Assembly: GCF_000003815.2 (NCBI RefSeq)
Contig: NC_049990.1
Span: 10,810,186 to 10,874,185 of the forward strand
Direction of reading: 5' to 3'
DNA: 64,000 bases
DNA from: Branchiostoma floridae
Taxonomy: Eukaryota > Chordata > Leptocardii > Amphioxiformes > Branchiostomatidae
Shown: positions 25,341 through 37,250 of the stretch, piece by piece
Numbering within the stretch: the stretch's first letter is position 1
How the letters are laid out: each line of letters begins with the position of its first letter
Notes under the pieces: model-generated
The model's database searches: none
Seen by the model: only the letters and a program-made list of their open reading frames with translations
Told to the model about the DNA's origin: nothing
Made by a program: the position numbers and the translations under genes

Positions 25341-25640
25341 TGTTTACTTTTTGTACAGACTGCATATAATGCGAGTTCACCTTTATCCGCGGGGTAACCT
25401 ATATTTGATTTTGTCGTTTTCAAAGACAGGCATTTATTGATAGCAAGTCGACAGACGGTGGTTTCGAACTGAAATATTGTAAAAAAAATCGTAATTTGAA
25501 ACCACCGTCCGTTGGCTAAATATATCTAAAAGCCAACGGACAACGGAAATAGGTTAACCCATGGATAAAGGTGAATTGGTGTTACAGGACTGGTGTTGTG
25601 CAGGAAACCTTCCATTCTATCAGAAGGGAATTGATATTGG
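25341..25640 (+). pseudogene. Broken duplicate of NALF penultimate exon, MITE inside
   Basis: The segment 25327-25368 repeats the intron end and acceptor of the real exon (TTTTTTCCTGTTT...TGTACAGACTGC versus TTTTTCCTGTTT...TGTGCAGACTGC). After a 200-bp family B MITE, 25576-25640 continues with sequence matching the real exon (GACTGGTGTTGTGCAG versus GACTGGTTTTGTGCAG, then AACCTTCCATTCT). The copy stops after AAGGGA. It is a partial tandem duplication of acceptor plus about 50 bp of exon, interrupted by the insertion. Confidence 0.75.
25376..25575. mobile_element. MITE family B, copy 2 (intact ends)
   Basis: Terminal inverted repeats are TTCACCTTTATCC and GGATAAAGGTGAA, extended inward by GGGTAACCTAT and ATAGGTTAACCC. 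A second internal inverted pair is GACGGTGGTTTCGAA ... TTTGAAACCACCGTC. It is 200 bp with no coding capacity. It interrupts a duplicated NALF exon. Confidence 0.88.
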
Positions 25641-25688
25641 GAAGATATTGAAAAATTTGAGTGTTTTTCCTGTTTCTTTTTTGTGCAG

Positions 25689-26697
25689 ACTGCCTACAGG
25701 GACTGGTTTTGTGCAGAAAACCTTCCATTCTTTAAGGGAGGAGTCCTGAAGAGGCCGTGTGTCAGTTTCTGTGAGGACATGGAGAGGTCGTGCCCATATT
25801 TCCTGCCAGACTCACCCTACGCTGGGGAGGCTGGCTTCTCATGTCCAGGTACGTTCAAATAGGTTATTCATTTATTTATTTATTCATCTCCAGACAGTCA
25901 TGTGGGTAGCCCCTTCAACTTATTTGAAGTTGATTTCCAAGGGGGCCCACTAACAAAAACGAAATGTGTTACATTCAGTAAGACAACCAGAGGAAAACAA
26001 TAATGATAATGATAGCTTTTATTGTACATTCATGCCCTATCAGGCTGAGTACAGGCATACAGATACAAATAAAGTACACATGGTGACATTGAGATGGTTT
26101 CTAAGACCAATATAAAACATGGGTAGTAAAACTACTCTACTTATACATTTGTTCAGCTTCTTCTCGATTCTTAGTAAATGTTAAAAAAGGAGCTTGAATG
26201 TGAAAATATGGACCTGAAAAAAATCAGATTTTGGAGTGAGGAAAACATGACCAGATTATATTGGCAGTGGTTTGTATGTTTTGGCACTTACCTGTTCAAG
26301 AAAATGACGAGGGCGAAGTAGAGTTAATAGCCATTTCTCCCAAGTTTCAGAAATAGATTGCTATGTACTCTAAAAAAAGCATATTTCTTTACTGTAGATA
26401 ATATGTAAGATGATATTTCAATAACTTCAATTTGGTTTTTTGTCAACATTTCACAGACTTTTACCTGCTTGCTTTTTTCCAGGGCACATCTACGGAGTTC
26501 TCGGAAAAAACATACCGAAAGACAATAATTGTTACACCAAGTGTGACCTTAAGCATGACGTTGATTCCCAAGAGTCATGTGACCAAGAATGGACCAATCC
26601 TGCGCCAACAGAAAGCAGGGCGCCTCCATTTCTGCCTCACGTCCAGAGTCCTGCTTTGTCGGTAGCGTTGTCGATTCTACTCATACTGATGTTGTAA
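25689..26697 (+). CDS. NALF/FAM155-type NALCN auxiliary factor, last two exons (partial)
   Basis: Two joined exons, 25689-25848 and 26483-26697, encode about 124 C-terminal residues; the splice (CCA-G|gt ... ag|GG-CAC) keeps phase. The first exon has the FAM155 cysteine-rich signature: TAYRDWFCAENLP, then RPCVSFCEDMERSCPYFLPD, then YAGEAGFSCPG leading into HIYG. This parallels the vertebrate pattern YKAWLCS..., PCKQYCLEVQTRCPFILPD, YGGLSSFICTGLY. The second exon adds a few more Cys and ends in a hydrophobic tail (ALSVALSILLILML), a membrane anchor or GPI-type signal. Family members act in the ER and at the surface to help fold and stabilise the NALCN sodium leak channel. Upstream exons were not found and may lie outside the window. 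The family call is from recalled motifs. Confidence 0.75.
25860..26100 (+). repeat. Low-complexity and probable retro-repeat tail in NALF intron
   Basis: A (TTTA)n run at about 25867-25885 is followed by GATAGCTTTTATTGTACATTC...CAGGCTGAGTACAGGCATA, which reads like the 3' tail of a dispersed retroelement. No second copy in the window confirms it. Confidence 0.35.
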
Positions 26698-26714
26698 TAC
26701 TAAAGAGTGTGGAA

Positions 26715-26720
26715 ATTAAA
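26715..26720 (+). terminator. Candidate poly(A) signal of NALF gene
   Basis: ATTAAA lies 18 bp beyond the TAA stop. It is the nearest variant poly(A) hexamer; the true cleavage site could be further downstream. Confidence 0.35.
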
Positions 26721-28429
26721 CACAGTGCCATAAAGAGCATTCAAGTCCCTCGTGAGATGACTGACTGAAGTGGTTCTCAGACTTTTAGATGAGTTTCTAT
26801 GGTGAGTGCAAGAGCAAAGCGACACTTAACACCCAGGGCAACTTCGGGTCATCGCAATTTCAACAGGTCGTTCATTCAAGTATCACCAATCTACATTCCA
26901 CGGGAGGATCTAACATCAGGGAGTCTCTCAAAAGAATATTTTCCAACAGTTAAAAACAGGTTTGCCGCTCGCCATATGCCAAGTGTAGAGATTTAAGAAA
27001 AAGGGTGAAGGCCACTGAAATTATTACAATGCTCAAGTTCACTGTGTAAATCTCACTCTAATATTATATTATAATGATTATTGATCAGGTGGAAAAGATG
27101 CTGCAATATGTGGAAATACTTAACTTTATGTAATGTTATACAATATCTTTATTAGGATTAGTAAGAAAAGTTTTATATTTCCTCAGTATGGTTATAGTAC
27201 AGAAACAAACCATTATGATAAATGAGAGTTTATCATATTCATAAGGAATTCTATGTGTGATTAGGTTAGGACTGTTTAATAGTTGTTGTGAAGAGAGAAA
27301 GAGTATACTATGACTTTGTATGCAATATGCTGTGAAATGCTCCAACAAAATTCAGTATTTCTTATATCACTGCATGGACATTAAGTCTTATAATTATAAT
27401 AACTGCTAAATGGATCCAGACACAGGGTAATAATAGTTTTTGAAATGCTGTTTTGGAATGTAACAATGTATTGTGAATAAGAAAAAAGATTATCTTGATT
27501 TTGTGCAGATTGAAACTACATGTACATTGTATAAAAGGTTAAAAAGTATTCTTAATCATTTACACCATTATAACATGTTGCTTTCAGTTCACATCTAAAA
27601 TGGATAAAAACTTGTGGATATGATTGGTCATAGATTTTTCTTACTGTTTGCTAAAACACATTCTCCCGCACAGAGCTTTTCTTGAGCCTACTAAGGCTTA
27701 ATAGTGGCCGCAGGAAAGCTCTGTGTGAGAAAATGGGTCAAAACTAGAAGAGAAGGTTTAATAAACAAGACTAGGGGAATGAAGTTGGCTTTCCTCTCTA
27801 CTCATAAAAAGATAGAATTGACATTTGATAGCATATAGAAGTCTTGGGTCTATAATACCGTAACCACAATGTGCCACAAGATACACTCTACAATGTAAAG
27901 TCACTTTAAGAAGAGAAACTGACAAAATCTTTACAAATTTTAAGAACATTTCACATTCTACAGAATGCAAAGGCTGCTGCATTACAATTAGCCTGGGTGC
28001 CACCCCTTTTATGTGTAGCTTTTATATGAACAACAGGCTTTTACAGTATGTGAGCTTTACTTTTTAGTCCACCTCTCTCTTTGTTGATGTTACTAAGCCG
28101 AGAGAGTGGGGTAAAGATAAAAAGGCTGGCACACAGCTGGCTAGGATACTGTTACACCAACTTGATTTGTTCTCAGATTTCAAAGAAAAAATCAGATTCT
28201 GGAAAATAAAAATCACTTTCCTCATGCAATAAGGGAGGGAAATCAGTCAGATTCAAGCTTAATAATCTTTCTGACCCTCTTTTCTTGTGTTGAACAAGGA
28301 AAAGGATTTATACAATGAAGGTGTCACCATGAGCTGAATAAAAAATTAAAGGTAAAAATGTACACTTGGTGAGCTGCAGCTGTAACAAGTTTATTTTCTA
28401 CATGTGACTGTTGATAGTTATACCCCTAT
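26721..28429. other. Possible long 3' UTR or intergenic DNA
   Basis: AT-rich and without supported coding sequence. It contains one compact hairpin at 27660-27736, described separately. Confidence 0.35.
27660..27736. other. Compact ~75-nt hairpin
   Basis: The arms TTCTCCCGCACAGAGCTTT and AAAGCTCTGTGTGAGAA pair with one or two bulges. Pairing continues inward (TCTTGAGCC with GGCCGCAGGA, imperfect) around a short loop near AAGGCTTAATA. Size and shape suit a miRNA-type precursor or a decayed tiny MITE; the sequence cannot decide. Confidence 0.4.
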
Positions 28430-28620
28430 ATTATGATGCCTCTATATTCTTACACTCTTATGTTTCAATGCCATTATGACCTACAAATGTACACCCTCAT
28501 ATGTATATTACAACGCCGCTATGTTCCGACACCCCTATACACCCCCTAAACCGCAACCTTTATCGAAATCCAAACATAGAGGTGTTGGAATGTAGGGTTG
28601 TCAAAATATAGGGGTGTCAG
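28430..28620. repeat. Decayed ~17-24 bp repeat, facing arrays
   Basis: The left half repeats phrases like CCTCTATATTCTTACAC and CCGCTATGTTCCGACACCCC. The right half carries their complements (ACATAGAGGTGTTGGAATGT, ATATAGGGGTGTCAGAAT). The two halves therefore face each other as diverged inverted arrays. The core CTATGTTCCGA is the same as in the 2321-2432 array. Confidence 0.6.
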
Positions 28621-28740
28621 AATTATTATCAGGGCTGTCCCAACGTTTACAGTGCACAGCATGTTAAGTAATATCATGAAATGAATAGTCAGATAATTCT
28701 TTTTCTGAAATGAAAATTATTAGTAACATTATGCCACACA

Positions 28741-29293
28741 TTAGTACATAAACTTCAGCTCACAGGGAGAAGGAATGATTTGTTGGATTGGTGTATTCAA
28801 CATGGCCAGTTCAGGTGAAAAGTGAACTTTGTAATTTGTTTGTTCTTTGTTGATATTATACACAGTAAAGTTATCAACATGACTTTTCTCCCCCTCATCA
28901 TTTAAACTCTCTATATAGCTACATACTAGCTGGTAGTATGGAAATCGCAAACACCATCCCCACAGTTATCTAAAAGAAATCATGCTTAACGTTATATTCT
29001 ATAGTCTTTGTACATTCCATCGGAGGATATGTTCCGATTGCTCGTCCATGGGTGGCTAAGGTCAGCTCTACTCTTGCAGATATGATTTTGGAAACGGTCA
29101 GGTGCTTCAGACAACCATAAGAGAAATCTTGTTGGAGAGAGGATAGGAGAGTAGATATAAAGATGTAAAGATCTTCAACTGTGATTTCTCCAGTATCACT
29201 GATGAAAGACTCCGGATGGTTGTCTGAAACATCTGCTGTTTCCAAAACCATATCCAGTTGCATGCAATTGCTTGAGTAACTGCTTTTGGGCAT
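28741..29293 (-). other. Two consecutive unexplained minus-strand open frames
   Basis: A 107-codon frame (29293-28970) is followed 20 bp later by a 69-codon frame in another phase. The first reads like ordinary protein (acidic and hydrophobic alternation, TGEITVEDLYIFISTLLSSL; then GCLKHLTVSKI), so a decayed or spliced gene or element is possible. I recognise no family. A TTTCTTTTAG acceptor-like site lies between them but leads into a stop in the second frame. Confidence 0.22.
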
Positions 29294-29877
29294 ATCTTAT
29301 AGGATGTCTAATGTTCATCAACCTACTCTTGCAGAGTTTACTTATATACAATTGCTAGATATATTATGTGTATTTTGCTACTTTCAATTTACGATGTTTT
29401 CAAACTACATTTTAGAAATTTCTGTTATAAATTGCAAGGTTGCAGTCCTATAAACTGTGCTTTGCTCCAACACATGAACTGGTTACATAATACAACATAT
29501 CTGCAATATTGGCAGTTAACATGTAAACTTACAGTCATGGAATTGTCAAATTCAATATGAAATTCATCAGACCACAACGTATAGCCAACGTCATCCAATA
29601 CTGTTTCTCAACTGTAACTGTTACAGTTGAATTCTAAATTGCAGAGCCATGTGATTATTATTCCAGACCTGAGCAAAATATTTTGGGACTCTCAAACTGT
29701 CATAGAAACAGACTTACTTCCATTTTTTAATCATGCTTTATAATCCAGAATTTTCACTGAAATTGAATTATGGTTTTCATGTATCTCCAACAGTGTCAGT
29801 GCAGATTAGATAGACCCCTGCATTTTTGGTTCACTTCCAACTTTGTCTGACATTTCTACCATTAATGAAATACACCT

Positions 29878-30240
29878 AAGGCCACACCAATTTAATTTCT
29901 TGGTTCACGGATTTTTTCATAAAAAATATGGAGCAAGAGGGCGAAATAAAAATAAAAATTGTAAAATGGTTGGGGTAAAGGTAACGACTAATCCAAAACA
30001 TAAAGAAAAAAAGTTTTCAGCTTGAAAAAAGTACAAAAACACTATTATTGTACAGTACCAGCACCTGTACCCACACTTTAAGGAGCTTATAATATAAAGG
30101 CCAATTTGCTACACCAGAAAGTTGGTGGATGGCTTCATTAATGGTGAAAATTTGCTCAGTGGTAATTTTTATTTTTATTTTTTTTTCCAAAAATTAGGAG
30201 CGAGCGAATCCGTGAACCAAATTAAATTGGTGTGGCCTAA
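29878..30240. mobile_element. MITE family C, ~363 bp copy
   Basis: The left end GGCCACACCAATTTAATTT and the right end AAATTAAATTGGTGTGGCC match the family. The left interior (TTCATAAAAAATATGGAGC, GGGCGAAATAAAAATAAAAA) is the complement of the half copy at 9.53-9.67 kb. Confidence 0.85.
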
Positions 30241-30314
30241 AGATAGATTTGTACAAATTGTTAAGATAGATGGCAACCTGCAAAGAAACGTACTGTAACA
30301 GTTATTAACGCTGG

Positions 30315-30549
30315 CTCACCTTTATCCGAGGGTAACCTATATTCGTTGTTTGTAAAAAAAACGTATTTAGGGATATGAAGACGAAGTCGACGGACGGTGG
30401 TTTCAAATCGGAACATTTTGAAAATATTGCAAATTTCAAACCACTGTCAGCAGACGTCATACTCCTGTATGTGCTGTTTTTAAAGACAACGGACAATTTG
30501 ACAATCAAACCATGGATAGTGATTGAGTGAGTGAATGGATAAAGGTCAC
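30315..30549. mobile_element. MITE family B, copy 3
   Basis: It starts CTCACCTTTATCC-GAGGGTAACCTAT and ends GGATAAAGGTCAC. The internal inverted pair GGACGGTGGTTTCAAA ... TTTCAAACCACTGTC is conserved. An extra degenerate end (AAGGATAAAGTTGAAC) follows at once. Confidence 0.82.
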
Positions 30550-30565
30550 TCCAAGGATAAAGTTG

Positions 30566-31872
30566 AACTCAAAGCGTTACCGGTATATATAAATAATAAG
30601 GAGGAAGTCACAGAAGCATTTCCTGTTTCAAGACTGTTGTACTTTGTACTGCACATCCTCAACTCAAGAATGTCTACAAATTGCTGACTCAAAGGTAAGC
30701 TTGTATTGTATGGTGAATATAACATGGGCCCTACAGAAACGCCATTAAAAGTGACCAAAAATAGGAGGTATGCATTTAACGTACTCTCCAAGCAGATGCT
30801 GGTTTATGACATCTTTTTCTTTTCAAAGGCGTTTTTATCTAGTTTTCTTTTCATCTGCCAGCTGGATCTCAAGATATACTGTAGATACGAAGTGCTCAAA
30901 ATACTTTTTCAGGCAGGTTGCCCAGGTGGCAACCTGAGCCAAAAGCCAGGTTGCACCATGAACATTTCAGGTTGCCCCACTAGTTCTAGTTAATACTGTA
31001 ATTCCTGATTTTTTTAATGTACTGTTATGTTCATGATTTTCACGTTGACAACTGTAACATGAACTTATCATGATAACAAATAATTCACAGACTTTTTTTA
31101 TGTGCACTTGCCGGAACAGTGAACATTTGGTTCCAAGAACAAGTTAAATTTTCTCAGACCGTGAAAGCTTGGTACCGAGAAGACAAGTGAATTACAGTAA
31201 TCTTACTTCAGATCAACTACGTATACATCCATTATCTTTTCTTCCAGTTACATGTAACTAATACATGATTGTATGTTTTACATGTATCTTATCAAAAATG
31301 AATACAAAAAATTATGCATAGGTAGGGGAATAGCAGTATTCCAACTGCGAATCTTAGGTTGTGCACTGCGCTACCTGGGTTTAGAATCAAGTTGCACCAA
31401 GCAAATGTGGGCATTTCCAAGTGTGTACTTAGTGGGTATATTGACCACTGCTATATCAAGGTCTCCTACATTTTACAGTTACAAAATGTCTCTCAGTCTA
31501 TACCATACAAGAACATCTTTCTCACTCATAAATCAATAATTGGTTTACGATATTGCTTTCCTGCATTGCTTTCCTTCTAGAACCATTACAGTATATCTTG
31601 AGGTCACTGAACTACATTTTGTACGTCTGGCATGTCGCTCCAGATCTAAGTTCAGCTGAGACTCTTTCCAGTTCAGAAGTAGTGACTTCAGCACTAAGTA
31701 CGGTGCAGCGTGCAGCTTTCTTCAAAGAATCCATGTTGAGCCTATTAGCCTCGCCCCGAGCAGAGGTTAATGATATGTCTGGTTGCAGGAATTGTAAGCA
31801 ACTCAGCAAATTGAAGCGTTCACCTGCTGAGGTATGAGCATACATGATGTACATGTACAATGTACATTACTA
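30566..31872. other. No feature seen
   Basis: Short overlapping frames on both strands (at most 95 codons), no motif and no repeat pair recognised. Confidence 0.35.
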
Positions 31873-32299
31873 GTAGGGGTGGGGACCGGTACAGAAAACT
31901 CAGGTCCAGGCCCAGTTCAGGTCCAGAGGATCAGGTCCGGACCTGAACCTGATTGCCTGTATTTTGTGAAACTTTAAAGGATGATACTCAAAACAATGGT
32001 CCATTTCACTACAAAGAAATCTGTTTTGTGGAGTATTCGACTCCTATTGGTGTTTTAACATCCTACAAGGCTAACTGCCTCTGTACGATTGAATGTAAAA
32101 CTTATAGAAATGACTATAGACTCCACTTTACTTTGCTCTTGTTATTTTCTTAGACCGGTAAGCCCCCAAACATGTGTATGCCTGATCATAAATCATTTTT
32201 TCTAGGTACATCGAATTGTATCATGTACATCAAATTTTTTCCAGACCGGTCCAATTAAAAAAAATGGTTTTGTACACTGTACCGATACCCAACCCTAAT
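31873..32299. mobile_element. MITE family D, copy 2 (longer, diverged)
   Basis: It starts TAGGGGTGGGGACCGGTACAG and runs through GTCCGGACCTGAACCTG. It ends ACACTGTACCGATACCCAACC, the degenerate counterpart of the 10.03-10.23 kb ends. A non-homologous stretch of about 200 bp in the middle suggests an insertion or a composite copy. Confidence 0.6.
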
Positions 32300-34194
32300 G
32301 TAACCTTTAGAGCACTAATATAATTGTAGTGCTCACAATTTTAGGTAACTTGAAGGTGGTTGAAATTCAATGTTGAACATATTTTGATGAAAGATATTCC
32401 AGATGAAGTCGAGAAATATATCACAACATTTTGACATCCAGATTGATAAAGATTCTCCCTGTCATTCCTATTTGATAGCCAGGTCAGGATGGCACAGGAA
32501 ACCAACTCCAGTCATGAGCCACAATTAAACAGTCCTGAGTGTCCAATCAGTTAACCCCACCCTGTTCTCATTAAACACCTGTACTCTGCAACCATTTTTC
32601 CTCAGTCGCTTAAGTAACCAAAACAAATGGACACAGACTATGAATGCTTCAAGCCTACGCTCTACTAAGTGTTTTGTACCATGTAACAAGTGATATATAT
32701 TCTTGATAGACTTATTAGGACTTGATGTAATCTGTATCTATGTTGTATTTTATAATCTGACCCTTACCTCCCTCATGACTTCAATGAAAAGCGGCCTGCT
32801 GACCAATTTGAGCTTCTCATGAATTATTTAAACGAAGGTTCAAACAAACAAACTGGTTGCTGTATCCATGGTTAACTTCAAACGAAAAACATTTAAACCA
32901 ACTTTTACTTTAGAAAAGTGTCTAAGTCAAGTCGTAGCCCATTCCCGGATAACACTTTCACCCTGGGAGTAAGCCTGCATTTCTGCTTCAATGCTTCTTC
33001 TGAATGCCAAATAAGGCGATCTCACGGAGTATTGTTGTCGAGAGAATTTCTAATAGTCTGTGCAGCTTCCTGTGGACCATCTTCTGACATCTAAGGCACC
33101 GCTGCATTCCAATTATGTCCACGTGTGCAGAGCGGAATACTAAAAGGGAGGTGCAGTGACTCGGATCTTGACAAAGTGTGAAAGAAGTTTAGTCTCCTTC
33201 AGTGAAGAGTGAAGCATGCAACTGTTACAGTTTCTGAGACTGGGTACAAAATGTCAAATTAGTAAAAGGTCAACTTGGTTGTTGCAATTTAAGAAACAAA
33301 AATTTTAGATGGTGCAGCACTGCAGGGTTTGAAAAATTACTCATTTCAGAGATAAGAACAAATTTTCTTACGTTTGTGTATTTTGCTGTCCTATAAGTCA
33401 TACTTTTATGTATTATGCAACATTTGAATTATAAAAATCAGCCACAATAACACAACTGTTACAGTGCCTATTAGCAAGTGAAAGAAACCGGCAGTGCCAC
33501 ACAGGTGCCCCAAGTGCAGTGAGATACCATCTAAACTGAAAGATCAACAAGAAAATAGGCTTTTTTACATGAACAAAAAATAGCAATTACTATGCATAAT
33601 GCCCCAAATGACTAAACTGGTAGAGGTTTAAACTACAGGTAAAGTTTCTAATAATACCTGATAAGAACAGAACTAGAAATAGTTACTGTAGTAGTGCCTT
33701 CAAGCAGCAGAGTGATCTACCCAAGACTTATGTGCTTAGAAGTTAATTTCTTCCTTGAAATTTTGTTGTCGAACTCATTACTAAGCAGAGACTAGAAGCA
33801 CCCTTGTTACATTATAGTTTTAATTTAAACATTGCTTGCAGCTAGATTTGCAAAGGTTAGGTGCGACAGGTCATTCAGTGTCAACATAACAAGCTGTTGT
33901 CAATTTGTGTGCCTGCTTTCATTCATAACAGAGCCACCACTTCAGGAATAAACATGAGAAATATCAATTTTACAATTTTGGTCTACTCTGTGAATAAATA
34001 CATGTAATTTTCAAAAAGCCTCTGAGTCAGTTATGGCCCATTGTCCTTGGTTTTAATGACATCTCAGAAATAACATTCAGTAAGAGGAAAGGGTGAAGGA
34101 AATACACATTAATGTATGAATTTTTCACTCCCTTAAACTGTGTCAATCCCCTCAGTCTGTTTTCCTGTTATTTCATTCTTCAATTGTAATAGTT
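32300..34194. other. No feature seen
   Basis: No open frame of note and no repeat family recognised in this stretch. Confidence 0.4.
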
Positions 34195-34588
34195 ACTGTT
34201 TAATTTTGCGGTAGGGAGAAAATAAACTGTTCATAGTGGTTTTCAGTTAGTGGTAGAAACAATTCTGCACTATAGTGACAAAATGAAACACTAATTTAGA
34301 TACCTTTATGGAAAGCCAGTCAAAAACCAACTAGTGTTCGGCTTCACGCCTATATACCTGCAACTTTGAAAGGGTAAATAGAATACTGTAAATCCAGAAA
34401 TGTTCGCGGTGGATTAATGTTCGCGGTTTTCGCGGTGACCACTTTACTGCAAATTTAAAACCGCCGCAAAGATTTTTCTATTATGGTATTAGACTGCTGC
34501 GTCTATGCAAACTTAAATCCACTGCGAAAAGTCCCTTTTACCGCTACCGCAAAATTAAATCCCTGCAAACTTAAATGCATTAACAGTA
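34195..34588. mobile_element. MITE family A, copy 4, with a decayed neighbour
   Basis: The full copy spans 34384-34588, from TACTGTAAATCCA to TGCATTAACAGTA, with the TTCGCGG phrases. Directly before it, 34195-34290 (GTTTAATTTTGCGGTAGGGAG...) looks like a second, much more worn copy. Confidence 0.78.
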
Positions 34589-36953
34589 GTACACCAAAGT
34601 ACATGCATGGTGCTTAGACAAGGGGGTAGTCAGAAGAAAGAGTCAGACCAACAATTTATGACGTGTTTTTAAGCTTGCACTGAAAATGTTTTGCATAAAA
34701 CTCGAACATTAAACCATGGCACAAATTTCAACATAAAATTTTTCAATATCTGAATGGGCCCAAGAGCCGCTACAAAATGAAATTGCTGTGGCCAGGCACC
34801 ATTATTAACAGACTGACATGTTTTCCTTATGCTGGTCACAAGCCAGGTCATGCGTTGCACTGGTAATCTAACAGTTGAGTAGGTCCCTTTAGCAAGTACA
34901 TGTACTGCATGCTAGATCTGATCACACATTCAAGTATTTAGATGGACCGATGTCTGGTCAGTTGGCAGGTCTCTCAAATTATCCCCAAGGCTTTCCTGGT
35001 TGCCGGCAGGGAAAGTAGGCATTTAAAAGGACGAGCTCTCACATCAGTGGACCACAATGTGTCACACTGGAGAAAACGTGTTTGGGTGCTATCACTAACA
35101 AATCAAACGCATACGTACCTGACCCCCTTTTAATGCAAACGGTTTGCTGGTCTTAAAAAGTAAATATAATATGTAATATGTGTACCTCTGTAAAATTATT
35201 ATTCTAACTAAATTAAGTGTCTATTTTTGCCAGTTAAACATTTGCAAATCAAGATCATTAGATCTAGGCCCTCCTTTAATGAGGTCAGCATATTAGATAC
35301 AAGTAAGAATAAAATTACTGTATACTGAAATTAATGTATTACTAATTTACTTCAACTACTACTAGGTAAAAATGTACAACATATGTACAATCTTTATGAA
35401 CACTATTGCCAGAGAAATTAATTGACCAAACATCATAAACTATGTCACTGAATGTATTACATTGTATCATTATTGCAAATACTTTGACAGACATATTACA
35501 GATTTAACATTCATTAAATCTCGTGTTGATATTAGAGTCATTTACCGAGTACTAGTAAAAATTTTGCATAATTACTTAATGCACCCAAACGTAACAAAAA
35601 CAATTTCACACACATACATAAAATTAGTGTGAAAGCCAATTTGAGACTAAATCTGGATTCATTTTGAAAATTTCTGCCATCTCATTTGACACAGAACCAT
35701 TGTCTTCAAAATCAATTGCAAGAAATAGAATTTGTATCTATCATATATTAAGAAGAGCAAGTTACATGACTGTATAAAAAAAATTCTGATTTTAAAAGCA
35801 ACTAGATATCTATGGCGACCACAAACCATATCTTGCATATGGTGTAATCGCACAAGCCCTGGTCTGTATTTTTTATTGAATATCAAAGACATTATAATCA
35901 TTCTGGGAAATTTGGGGAGACTTCTGAGAAACTCAGGCAGAACTCCAAATGTAATTTGTACTAATCTGTAGACTAGGCTACGTATATGTCATGGTAACTA
36001 CATGCATGTTACGTCTGATTTAGTCACTTACATGTATTTCAGTAACAGACTAATGCTGAAATTTTAAATCTTACCCAACTGGCTGTAACTCATTTAAAAT
36101 GAATGGCAGAATATTCACTCGACAGTAAAATTTTCACTTAAGTCTAAATGTATTGCTGCTTAATGTCTTATGTGTAAAGACTGCTTGAAACTAAACTTCC
36201 TGTCTTCAATTTTGCAACATCTTTATTTCTGATTCTCAGTGGCAACTCCTGTTAATATATGGCAGTCTAGCACTAGCACTATGGCACTAAACTATTACAT
36301 TGTCATGTACACATGTGTATAGCATTTTTGTGAAACTCCTGCTTTAGAAGTCTAGTGTTGATTAGACATTCCAAGCACCATGCCCTAAATACACTGTTGA
36401 TATGGTCTTAGTGTACCATTGACGCACAATTTAGCTTTACTGTAAAGTTATAATTTAGTTTATGTCACACAATATATAATATTATGTGGTTTGCTTGTCT
36501 CTTGATACATGTACAGTGTACACCAAAATATTATGCTGTTACTAGTTTTATCATTCCCCTTGTATCACCCTTGATACGCAATTACTTCAAATTCATTATG
36601 CATATTGGAATTTGATTTGTACAATTCATATCTAACTCATATCTGATAATTTGGCACAGGGGTTAACCCCATTCAGCAGCAAAATTATATTTTTGCAGTC
36701 TGCAGGATAAAATCTTATGTCTTTTGTCACATCTGATAAAATTATGTCACATATATTTTGATGAATCTTAATCTATGTAGCTATCCCTTCATTTAGAAAT
36801 TTCCACAAATTCTTTTTACTAGAGGTAGGAAATAAGTCAACAATCCATCTATAGTTTGTTCACAATCTCTTATTCTGTTATTTGATAGAATCTTGTAACT
36901 ATTGCTTGACAGAAATCATGTCTTTAATTTTAGCTATTCTAGAGAAAACAAAT
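34589..36953. other. Intergenic AT-rich DNA
   Basis: No gene, repeat family or regulatory structure was recognised. Short frames only. Confidence 0.4.
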
Positions 36954-36959
36954 TTTATT
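36954..36959 (-). terminator. Candidate MPI poly(A) signal
   Basis: The minus strand reads AATAAA about 290 bp past the MPI stop, a plausible 3' UTR length. Confidence 0.4.
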
Positions 36960-37250
36960 TAGATAGCAATATTCAACAGATCTATGTACCCAGAGTATTT
37001 ACCTGTGATGTTCATAGGCTGATTGGATGATTTTATATCAATTAGTGCTAGCCCCCTTTGCAGACCTTCTACTGAATTTCTAGGAGTGCCAGACTGATTT
37101 TGGGGGACGGCATTAAAGATCTCTTCTACCACTACAGAACACGTGTACGGGCCTCTTGTTGAAAATCAGCCCTACCCCCTAGAATTAACACTGAAACTTC
37201 TACAAGATCTGTGACAGAGACAAATCTAGTGCAGGAAATGGCACAACTAC

